From positions 1 through 26,444 of the forward strand of contig CAMLSD010000071.1 of assembly GCA_946482595.1 (NCBI GenBank): a stretch of DNA of 26,444 nucleotides, in the 5' to 3' direction. The notes beneath the pieces are model-generated. The model did no database searches. It was not told where the DNA came from and saw only the letters and a program-made list of their open reading frames with translations. This document shows positions 15,888 to 22,442 of the stretch, piece by piece; position 1 is the stretch's first letter, and each line of letters begins with the position of its first letter. The position numbers and the translations under genes are program-made. Origin of the DNA: an uncultured Comamonadaceae bacterium (GTDB lineage Bacteria; Pseudomonadota; Gammaproteobacteria; Burkholderiales; Burkholderiaceae).

Positions 15888-16991
15888 TCAGGCCGGGTCG
15901 GCAGGCGCGCGCCGAGGCAGCGGCAGCAAGGCACGCCAGCCCCCTTGGCGCGCCTGCAGGATCATCACCGCCAGCAACGCCGCGGTTCCATGCACGACAC
16001 CGATGGCCTGCAGCGGGGCCAGTTGCCCGTTCGACACCCAGGCCTGACTCAGGTTGAGCAGGTTGTAGTAGACGATGAATGTCAGCAGGGCGAGCAGGAG
16101 ATTCCAGCTGGAGCCGCGACGCGGGTTGGTCGCCGACAGCCCCACGCCCAGCAGCAGCAGATTCATGGCAGTCAGCGGCAGCCCGACGCGCCAGACCAGC
16201 TCGCCCAGGTGGCGTGTGGTCGGGTCGAGCACAAGCGCGATCGTGCTCTGTGCCTTGGGCGGCAGCGTGCCGGTGCGCGTGTCGACCCGATCGCCGGCAA
16301 GCACCTGGTAACTTTCGAAACGAGCGACCTTCTTTTCGTTGGTCTGCAGGTTGTAGTCGACGCGCTGGCCGTCGTTCAGCACCAGGAAGCGGTCTTCGCC
16401 GACGATGTGCACGCGGCCTTCACTGGCGGAGGTCACCGACTCGGTGACGCCGTCGCGCATCAGCACGAACACGTTGCGCCCGGTGCGGCCGTTGTCGGTG
16501 TTGCGCTCGATGAAAAACACGCGCCGCCCGTCGCTGGAGCTCTGGAACTGTCCGGGCATGACGCGGGAGAGGTCGGAGCGGCGCTCGTACAGTGCGCGCA
16601 AGTCGGCATTGTTCTGGTTGGCCCAGGGCCAGACCAGCAGCGCGAGCAGGGTGATCATCAGCAGCACCGGCCCGGCCACACGAAAGGCCGGCCGCACGAA
16701 ACGCACCAGTGACACACCACTGGAAAACCACACGGTCATCTCGCTGTCGCGGTACATGCGCGACAAGGCACTGACGGTGGCGATGAACAGCGACAACGTC
16801 AGGATGATGGGCAGGTAACCCAGCATCGTGTAGCCCAGCAGCAGCACCACGTGCGCCGGCGCCACCGCGCCGCTGGCGGCCTGGCCCAGCGTGCGGATCA
16901 GCATCATCGTGAGCACGATGGTCAGCAGCACCACCAGCGTGGCTCCGAAGCTGCGTGCCATCTCTCGGCGGACGGAGGAATCGAATAACAT
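15888..16991 (-). CDS. lptF: LPS export ABC transporter permease LptF
   Basis: A 367-residue inner-membrane permease, partner of LptG. N-terminal helices (SFGATLVVLLTIVLTMMLIRTLGQAASG and LGYLPIILTLSLFIATVSALSRMYRDSEMTVW) are followed by a periplasmic beta-jellyroll (about 130-260, with FIERNTDNGRTGRNVFV) and C-terminal helices (GLPLTAMNLLLLGVGLSATNPRRG). The ATG at 16991 (MLFDSS) is chosen by similarity; the frame extends far upstream, but that part is antisense to pepA. Only 27 bp separate this start from the pepA start. Confidence 0.95.
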   Translation of the reverse strand: MLFDSSVRREMARSFGATLVVLLTIVLTMMLIRTLGQAASGAVAPAHVVLLLGYTMLGYLPIILTLSLFIATVSALSRMYRDSEMTVWFSSGVSLVRFVRPAFRVAGPVLLMITLLALLVWPWANQNNADLRALYERRSDLSRVMPGQFQSSSDGRRVFFIERNTDNGRTGRNVFVLMRDGVTESVTSASEGRVHIVGEDRFLVLNDGQRVDYNLQTNEKKVARFESYQVLAGDRVDTRTGTLPPKAQSTIALVLDPTTRHLGELVWRVGLPLTAMNLLLLGVGLSATNPRRGSSWNLLLALLTFIVYYNLLNLSQAWVSNGQLAPLQAIGVVHGTAALLAVMILQARQGGWRALLPLPRRAPADPA

Positions 16992-17018
16992 CGGTCGGTT
17001 CAAAGTCAGCCTTGCATT

Positions 17019-18479
17019 ATGGACTTCCGCACTCAAACCGTTTCCCGTTCTGCCCTGGCCGATGTGGTCGCCGATGCCCTGCTCGTGGTGGTGGCCGGTG
17101 AACCCAAGGGCCTGCGACTCGATCCCACGCTGGCCCAGGCCCTGAAGGAGGCCGTGGCGCAAGGTGACCTGCAACTGAAGGCCGGTCGCACGCTGTACGT
17201 GCATCGCCCCCAGGGGGTGCGGGCGCCGCGCCTCGTGTGGGCTGTGGCGGCTGACGCCGGGGCCAAGGCGTTCCGTGCGGCCGTGGCGCAGGGTGTGGCC
17301 AGCCTCAAGTCCACCGGCGCCCGTCACGTGGCCGTCGTCAGCGCTGCCGATGCCGAGCTGGGTTCGGCCCATGCGCAGGCGCTGGTCACGGCGGTGTCCG
17401 ATGCAACCTACGTTTACCGCCACACCAAGCCCAGCGCACCGCCAGCGCCCCCCATGGCCAAGGTGACGCTGCTGGTCGACAAGCCGGACCTGAAGCCGGC
17501 CCAGGAAGGCCTGCGCCTGGGTCAGGCCATTGCGTCGGGCGTGACACTCGCTCGCGAATGCGCAAACCGCCCGGGCAACCACTGCACGCCCAGTTTCCTG
17601 GCCGAACAGGCGCGCAAGCTCGCGCGCGAGTTCTCGCTGAAGGTCGAGGTGCTGGACCGCAAGGCCGTCGAGAAGCTCGGCATGGGCGCCTTCCTGGCCG
17701 TGGCCCAGGGTTCTGAAGAGCCGCTGCGCTTCATCGTGCTGCGCCATGACGGTGCGGCGCGGACACAACCACCGCACGTCATCGTCGGCAAGGGCATCAC
17801 CTTCGACACGGGCGGCATCTCGATCAAGCCTGCCCCCGAGATGGACGAGATGAAGTTCGACATGGGAGGCGCCGCCAGTGTGCTGGGCACGATGCGCGCG
17901 GTCGGCGAGCTCAAGCCGCGACTGAACGTGATCGGTGTGATCCCGGCCTGCGAGAACATGCCCGATGGGCGTGCGGTCAAGCCGGGCGATGTGGTGACCA
18001 GCATGTCGGGGCAGACCATCGAGATCCTGAACACCGATGCCGAAGGCCGCCTGATCCTGTGCGACGCGTTGACCTACGTCGAGCGCTTCAAGCCGGCATC
18101 GGTCGTCGACATCGCCACCTTGACCGGTGCCTGCGTCATTGCACTCGGACACCACCACACCGGGCTGTTCAGCGCCGACGACACGCTGGCCGCTGCGCTG
18201 CAGGACGCCGGCCGGGCCGCACTCGATCCGTGCTGGCGCATGCCGCTCGACGAAGAGTACGAAGAGGGCCTGAAGAGCAATTTTGCCGACATGGGCAACG
18301 TTGCCGGCCGGGCCGGTGGCGCGATCACTGCGGCGATGTTCCTGCGCAAGTTCACCGGCAAGTACCGCTGGGCTCACCTCGACATCGCCGGCACAGCCTG
18401 GAAGAGCGGCGCAGCCAAGGGCGCCACCGGTCGCCCGGTAGGCCTGCTGACGCACTACCTGCTGTCGCAGGTCAAGTGA
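17019..18479 (+). CDS. pepA: Leucyl aminopeptidase (M17 family)
   Basis: A 486-residue cytosolic metallopeptidase that releases N-terminal residues from peptides; in E. coli the hexamer also binds DNA. The catalytic domain starts near 165. Metal and catalytic residues are all present: Lys258 and Asp263 in VGKGITFDTGGISIK (with Lys270), Asp281 in FDMGGAASV, and Asp340, Glu342 and Arg344 in NTDAEGRL. The N-terminal DNA-binding/regulatory domain is present. It is divergent from lptF and followed by holC, the same local order as in E. coli. No typical ribosome binding site precedes the ATG, which lies only 27 bp from the lptF start, so translation may use a very short or leaderless 5' end. Confidence 0.97.
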   Translation: MDFRTQTVSRSALADVVADALLVVVAGEPKGLRLDPTLAQALKEAVAQGDLQLKAGRTLYVHRPQGVRAPRLVWAVAADAGAKAFRAAVAQGVASLKSTGARHVAVVSAADAELGSAHAQALVTAVSDATYVYRHTKPSAPPAPPMAKVTLLVDKPDLKPAQEGLRLGQAIASGVTLARECANRPGNHCTPSFLAEQARKLAREFSLKVEVLDRKAVEKLGMGAFLAVAQGSEEPLRFIVLRHDGAARTQPPHVIVGKGITFDTGGISIKPAPEMDEMKFDMGGAASVLGTMRAVGELKPRLNVIGVIPACENMPDGRAVKPGDVVTSMSGQTIEILNTDAEGRLILCDALTYVERFKPASVVDIATLTGACVIALGHHHTGLFSADDTLAAALQDAGRAALDPCWRMPLDEEYEEGLKSNFADMGNVAGRAGGAITAAMFLRKFTGKYRWAHLDIAGTAWKSGAAKGATGRPVGLLTHYLLSQVK

Positions 18480-18542
18480 ACCGATGAACCATCGGGCCGT
18501 ACCTCACGACGCATGACTTGCTGAACGCACCGCTTGTCCGCC

Positions 18543-18983
18543 ATGACCGAGATTGCCTTTCACTTCAACGTGCAGGACCGCATCGCGTACGCCTGCAGGC
18601 TGCTGCGCAAGGCCTATCGCAGTGCGGCGCAGGTGGGGGTGGTCGGTGAGGCTGCGCTGCTCGAGCGGCTCGACCATGACCTGTGGTGCTTCGACCCGAT
18701 CGACTTCGTGCCGCATGCGCGTTGCCGGCCCGGCGCGGACGCGGCCACGCGCGAGCGCCAGGCGCAGCGCACGCCGATCTGGCTGGCTGAACGCGGTGCG
18801 GACCTGCCCCACACGGCTGTGCTGGTGAACCTGGGAGCCCAGGTGCCCGAGGGCTTCGAACGGTTCAGCAGACTCATCGAGGTCGTCACTGCAGATCCCC
18901 AGGAACGCCAGGCGGGCCGCATGCGCTGGAAGCACTACAGTGACCGCGGTTATGCCATCGAACGACATGAGGTGAACGCGTGA
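18543..18983 (+). CDS. holC: DNA polymerase III subunit chi
   Basis: A 146-residue protein of the HolC family, the clamp-loader-associated chi subunit that links the replisome to SSB. It starts MTEIAFHFNV and shows RLLRKAYRSAAQVGVVGE, LWCFDPIDFVPHARC, PIWLAE and the C-terminal RWKHYSDRGYAIERHEV, as in other chi proteins. The ATG at 18543 is preferred over an in-frame TTG 9 nt upstream; no clear ribosome binding site. It lies 63 bp after pepA on the same strand, as commonly seen, and is followed after 31 bp by the DUF2486-like gene. Confidence 0.95.
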   Translation: MTEIAFHFNVQDRIAYACRLLRKAYRSAAQVGVVGEAALLERLDHDLWCFDPIDFVPHARCRPGADAATRERQAQRTPIWLAERGADLPHTAVLVNLGAQVPEGFERFSRLIEVVTADPQERQAGRMRWKHYSDRGYAIERHEVNA

Positions 18984-19014
18984 GCCAGCGTCGACACCAT
19001 TGCGGAGCACCACG

Positions 19015-19545
19015 GTGAACAAGGTCCTTCCCCCCAGGCAGGTGCCCATCCTCACCGAGGTGGTGCAGTTCGAGGATCCGAATTCCGTGCAGGCTGCAGA
19101 CGCAGCCCCTTCCGCGCAGGCGGTCGTTGAACACGCGAGTGCCGAACACGCCTTGCCGGCTGCCAGCGTGGCTGCACCAGCAGCGCCTGCGGCCACGGCA
19201 GCCAACGCTGAGGGGCCGTCCGTGGTCGCGGCAACGGGGCCCGCACCGCAGGCTGCAGCACCCGCGCCGCAGGCAGCCGCGCAGCCTGCCGAGCTGCCAC
19301 CCGTGCCACCGCCGGCCTTCTTGCTGGCCGGCTCGCAGGAGCAGATCGCACACCGTGTGCTGACCGACCTGCAGCGTCAGATCGACTCGATGCTCGAGTA
19401 CCGGCTGCGCGAAACCCTCACACCCGCGTTGGCCCGCATGAGCGATCAGCTCATCCGCGAGACCCGCATCGAACTGGCCGACACCCTGCGTGACGTGATC
19501 GCGCGAGCCGTCGCCCAGGAGCTTGCTCGAACGCGCGACCGCTGA
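19015..19545 (+). CDS. DUF2486-like protein of unknown function
   Basis: A 176-residue protein with a short conserved N-terminus (PRQVPILTEVVQFEDP) typical of DUF2486 proteins encoded next to holC in Burkholderiales. This is followed by an Ala/Pro-rich low-complexity linker (about 30-105) and a C-terminal amphipathic helical segment (QEQIAHRVLTDLQRQIDSMLEYRLRETLTPALARMSDQLI to the end) that could form a coiled coil. No signal peptide or membrane segment. The GTG at 19015 is preferred because GGAG lies 8 nt upstream. The linkage to holC is suggestive of replication, but no function is known to me. Confidence 0.8.
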   Translation: MNKVLPPRQVPILTEVVQFEDPNSVQAADAAPSAQAVVEHASAEHALPAASVAAPAAPAATAANAEGPSVVAATGPAPQAAAPAPQAAAQPAELPPVPPPAFLLAGSQEQIAHRVLTDLQRQIDSMLEYRLRETLTPALARMSDQLIRETRIELADTLRDVIARAVAQELARTRDR

Positions 19546-19827
19546 GACGGTGTGAACGAGCCCGGCAGGGCTCTCGTCTGGCGCGGCTGCGCATCGCACG
19601 AGCGGCGCGTGTCTGGCCTGCCTCTTGCTAACTCGTTGGCATGCATCTCGATGTGCTGATGGGCAGCCCCGTACAAACCCCAGGTTCGACTCCGGACCGC
19701 ATCGCGCAGGCATGCCTTGCGTGCGTGCTGAAACAGGGTCCGCTCCCAGTGCAGGCAGGGAATCGCTAACGCAGGCCATACGACGTGGTTGACCCCACAT
19801 TGTTCGGTTTGCTTAGAGAATTCCCGC
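19546..19827. other. Intergenic region without a recognisable gene
   Basis: This is the first 282 bp of the 366-bp gap between the DUF2486-like gene and the Liv binding protein gene. It contains a stem GAGCCC-GGCA-GGGCTC (19558-19573) 12 bp after the stop codon, which lacks a T-run but may mark the end of the pepA-holC transcript. I see no tRNA and no convincing small open frame. A TTGACC at 19782-19787 has no good -10 partner. Confidence 0.6.
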
Positions 19828-19856
19828 TAGAGATGCTGATTTTTTTCGAGTATTGT
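19828..19856 (+). promoter_or_regulatory. Candidate sigma70 promoter of the Liv binding protein gene
   Basis: TAGAGA (19828-19833, 4 of 6 to TTGACA) and TATTGT (19851-19856, 4 of 6 to TATAAT) are separated by 17 bp that include a run of seven T. Transcription would start near 19863, at the base of the leader hairpin. Confidence 0.35.
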
Positions 19857-19863
19857 TCCGGCC

Positions 19864-19905
19864 GTTGAGTAATCAAACGGTCTCAACTTTCCGCAATCTA
19901 GGAGG
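19864..19905 (+). promoter_or_regulatory. 5' leader hairpin and strong ribosome binding site
   Basis: GTTGAG (19864-19869) and CTCAAC (19882-19887) form a perfect 6-bp stem with a 12-nt loop. They are followed by an AGGAGG Shine-Dalgarno (19900-19905) 6 nt from the ATG. The hairpin would sit near the 5' end of the transcript and leave the ribosome site open, a layout that can stabilise abundant mRNAs. Confidence 0.5.
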
Positions 19906-19911
19906 CTATTC

Positions 19912-21048
19912 ATGCAATTCAAACTGAACCTGATCGTGGGTGCTGCTGCGCTGACTCTGGCGGGCACGGCCATGGCACAGGAAGTCGTGAAGATCGGTCA
20001 CATCGGCCCGACCAGCGGCGGCATTGCCCACCTGGGCAAGGACAACGAAAACGGCGCCCGCATGGCCATCGACGAGCTGAACGCCAAGGGCGTGACGATC
20101 GGGGGCAAGAAGGTCAAGTTCGAGTTGCTCGCTGAGGACGATGCCGGTGATCCCAAGCAGGGCACCGCAGCCGCTCAGAAGCTGGTGGACTCCAAGGTCA
20201 ACGGCGTGATCGGCCACCTGAACTCGGGCACCACCATCCCGGCTTCCAAGATCTACAGCGACGCTGGCATTCCCCAGATCTCCCCGTCTGCCACCAACCC
20301 GAAGTACACCCGCCAAGGCTTCAAGACGGCCTTCCGCGTGGTGGCTGACGACGTGCACCTGGGCGGCACGCTGGGCCGTTATGCCGTCAAGGACCTGAAG
20401 GGCAAGTCCATCGCCGTCATCGACGACCGCACGGCCTACGGCCAGGGCGTCGCCGACGAGTTCGAGAAGGGCGTCAAGGGCGCGGGCGGCACCATCGTTG
20501 CTCGCGAATTCACCAACGACAAGGCAACGGACTTCACCGCCATCCTGACCTCCATCAAGGGCAAGAAGCCCGACGTGGTGTTCTACGGTGGCATGGACGC
20601 CGTGGCCGGTCCGATGCTGCGCCAGATGAAGTCGCTGGGCATCGAAGCCAAGTTCATGGGTGGCGATGGCATCTGCTCGGGCGAACTGCCCAAGCTGGCT
20701 GCCGGCACCATGGGTGACGGCCAGGTGGTGTGTGCTGAAGCCGGCGGTGTCGAAGGCTCGCAGAAGAAGGCCATGGACGACTTCAAGGCCGCCTTCAAGA
20801 AGAAGTTCAATGCCGACGTGCAGATCTACGCTCCGTACGTGTATGACGCCGTCAACACGATGGTGGCTGCCATGGTGAAGGCCGGTTCGACCGACCCCGC
20901 CAAGTACCTGCCTGAGCTGGCCAAGATCAAGCACACCGGCGTGACCGGCAACATCGAGTTCGACAACAAGGGCGACATCAAGAACGGCGCCCTGACCCTG
21001 TTCACCTACAAGGGTGGCAAGCGCGAACAGATTGCTGTGGTTCGCTGA
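19912..21048 (+). CDS. Branched-chain amino acid ABC transporter substrate-binding protein (LivJ/LivK-like)
   Basis: A 378-residue periplasmic binding protein. The signal peptide is clear (MQFKLNLIVGAAALTLAGTAMA, cleavage after residue 22). The mature part has the type I periplasmic-binding fold: VKIGHIGPTSGGIAHLGKDNENGARMAIDELNA, GVIGHLNSGTTIPASKIY, IPQISPSATNP, IDDRTAYGQGVADEF and YAPYVYDAVNTM. It collects leucine-type amino acids for an ABC importer. No permease or ATPase gene lies in this window, so it is a solitary binding protein that probably feeds a transporter encoded elsewhere. Codon use is strongly biased (AAG, CTG, GGC), and with the perfect AGGAGG and a strong terminator this suggests high expression. 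Confidence 0.96.
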   Translation: MQFKLNLIVGAAALTLAGTAMAQEVVKIGHIGPTSGGIAHLGKDNENGARMAIDELNAKGVTIGGKKVKFELLAEDDAGDPKQGTAAAQKLVDSKVNGVIGHLNSGTTIPASKIYSDAGIPQISPSATNPKYTRQGFKTAFRVVADDVHLGGTLGRYAVKDLKGKSIAVIDDRTAYGQGVADEFEKGVKGAGGTIVAREFTNDKATDFTAILTSIKGKKPDVVFYGGMDAVAGPMLRQMKSLGIEAKFMGGDGICSGELPKLAAGTMGDGQVVCAEAGGVEGSQKKAMDDFKAAFKKKFNADVQIYAPYVYDAVNTMVAAMVKAGSTDPAKYLPELAKIKHTGVTGNIEFDNKGDIKNGALTLFTYKGGKREQIAVVR

Positions 21049-21056
21049 TGATGCCC

Positions 21057-21077
21057 GCCCGGCCTGCATGGCCGGGC
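21057..21077 (+). repeat. Perfect 8-bp inverted repeat after the Liv gene
   Basis: GCCCGGCC (21057-21064), loop TGCAT, GGCCGGGC (21070-21077). It lies 8 bp after the stop codon and 20 bp before the true terminator. It has no T-run and probably protects the 3' end of the transcript or assists termination. Confidence 0.6.
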
Positions 21078-21097
21078 CTGTGTCACGCTTGAACGAC

Positions 21098-21122
21098 AAG
21101 GCGCCCTCGTGGCGCCTTTTTT
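21098..21122 (+). terminator. Rho-independent terminator of the Liv binding protein gene
   Basis: AAGGCGCC (21098-21105), loop CTCGT, GGCGCCTT (21111-21118), running into a stretch of six T (21117-21122). This is a textbook intrinsic terminator that isolates the Liv gene from the SOS promoter about 75 bp downstream. Confidence 0.93.
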
Positions 21123-21197
21123 CATGCCTGCACAGGCGCAGGCGAGATGTGTCCTGCTCGCTGCAGGGGCTGGAATTCCACGGGGCTTGCAGGGGAC

Positions 21198-21225
21198 TTG
21201 CAGGGCAGGGGCATTCGCATATACT
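21198..21225 (+). promoter_or_regulatory. Candidate sigma70 promoter of the radical SAM gene
   Basis: TTGCAG (21198-21203) and TATACT (21220-21225, 5 of 6 to consensus) are spaced by 16 bp. The -10 overlaps the left arm of the SOS box, so LexA binding would block RNA polymerase. A start near 21232 leaves a leader of about 20 nt with no visible Shine-Dalgarno. A second CTTGCAGGG copy lies 11 bp upstream. Confidence 0.6.
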
Positions 21226-21241
21226 GTGTTTTCATACAGTA
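21222..21241. promoter_or_regulatory. LexA (SOS) operator
   Basis: TACTGT (21222-21227), 8 bp, ACAGTA (21236-21241). Both half-sites match the LexA consensus CTGT-N8-ACAG exactly, including the flanking TA bases, and the symmetry extends one further pair (A at 21221, T at 21242). It ends 10 bp before the start codon of the radical SAM gene. Chance occurrence of such a match in this GC-rich DNA is very low. Confidence 0.92.
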
Positions 21242-21251
21242 TTCACCACGC

Positions 21252-22370
21252 ATGGCTGCCCCATCTGGAACGCCCCCGCTCAAGGGGCGCGGCACGTCGC
21301 TGAAGATCGCTCACCGCTTCGAGCGCACCGAACGTTCGGCCGCAGATGACGGCTGGGCACAGGGTTCGACGGAGCCTGTGCCCGATGATGCGGGTGACGC
21401 TCCGGCTCAAGCCGCCGCCGTCGGGCCGCACACCGAGGTGATGACCGAACAGGTCAAGTCCATCCTCAGTGAAAACGACTCACCCGACATCCCGTTCAGG
21501 CTCTCGATCAACCCGTATCGTGGCTGCGAACACGGGTGCATCTACTGCTACGCCCGGCCCACGCACAGCTACCTCGGCATGTCACCCGGGCTCGACTTCG
21601 AGACACGCCTGGTCGCCAAGGTCAATGCCGTCGAACGGCTGGAACATGAACTCTCGCGTCCGAGCTACGAGCCCAGCCCGATCAACATCGGCTCGGTGAC
21701 CGACGCCTACCAGCCCATTGAACGCAGGCTCAGGCTGACCCGGCGCCTGCTCGAACTGCTCGGCGACTGCCAGCACCCCTACACGATCATCACCAAGTCG
21801 GCCGGCATCGAGCGCGACATCGATCTCATCGGCGCGAGCGCACGCGCACGCCGGGCCCTCGTGTTCGTCAGCATCACCACGCTGGACCCAGCGCTGTGCC
21901 GCATCCTGGAGCCCCGCGCTGCAGCGCCCGCGCGGCGCCTGCAGACAGTGCGTCGGCTTGCCGATGCCGGGGTGCCGGTGGGCGTGAACGTGGCACCCAT
22001 CATTCCGTTCATCAACGAACCCGAGATCGAACGCCTGGTCGATGCGGCCGCGCAGGCTGGCGCCCGGTCCATCCACTACACCGTGCTTCGACTTCCCTGG
22101 GAGGTCAACCCACTGTTCCAGGACTGGCTCGCCACCCACTTTCCTGACCGTGCCGAGCGTGTCATGGCAAGGGTCCGTGACATGCGCGGCGGCACCGACT
22201 ACCGGGCTGAGTTCGGCCAGCGCATGAAGGGCACCGGCCTGTGGGCCGACCTGATCCGCCAGCGCATCGACAAGGCAGTGCGGCGCGCCGGACTCCGCCG
22301 CGAGACCCCTGCACTGGACAGCTCGGCCTTCACGCCGCCAAGGCAGGTAGGGCAGGGCAGGCTGTTCTGA
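21252..22370 (+). CDS. PA0069-family radical SAM protein (SplB-related), SOS-controlled
   Basis: A 372-residue radical SAM protein. The iron-sulfur cluster motif is CEHGCIYC (Cys92, Cys96, Cys99) in the context SINPYRGCEHGCIYCYARP. Downstream are GSVTDAYQPIER, TIITKSAGIERDI, FVSITTLDPALCRILEPRAAAPARR and GVNVAPIIPFINEPE, all hallmarks of the PA0069 family (COG1533, related to spore photoproduct lyase). A disordered, acidic N-terminus of about 65 residues precedes the catalytic domain. The reaction is unknown, though relation to SplB and SOS control suggest a response to DNA damage. I take the ATG at 21252; the open frame further upstream runs through the SOS promoter and the Liv terminator. 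There is no clear ribosome binding site. Confidence 0.94.
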   Translation: MAAPSGTPPLKGRGTSLKIAHRFERTERSAADDGWAQGSTEPVPDDAGDAPAQAAAVGPHTEVMTEQVKSILSENDSPDIPFRLSINPYRGCEHGCIYCYARPTHSYLGMSPGLDFETRLVAKVNAVERLEHELSRPSYEPSPINIGSVTDAYQPIERRLRLTRRLLELLGDCQHPYTIITKSAGIERDIDLIGASARARRALVFVSITTLDPALCRILEPRAAAPARRLQTVRRLADAGVPVGVNVAPIIPFINEPEIERLVDAAAQAGARSIHYTVLRLPWEVNPLFQDWLATHFPDRAERVMARVRDMRGGTDYRAEFGQRMKGTGLWADLIRQRIDKAVRRAGLRRETPALDSSAFTPPRQVGQGRLF

Positions 22371-22442
22371 CACCGGCGCATGGCGCCATGCGGGCGAACG
22401 CCGCTTAAGGCTGGCTTCACCCGCACGGCCCAGCATCGGTGC

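Noticed and set aside
16992..18455. Upstream extension of the lptF frame across pepA
   Set aside because: It is antisense to the full leucyl aminopeptidase, and LptF family similarity begins at MLFDSS (16991).
21147..21251. Earlier start for the radical SAM protein
   Set aside because: It would place coding sequence over the SOS promoter and operator; similarity and the LexA box position favour the ATG at 21252.
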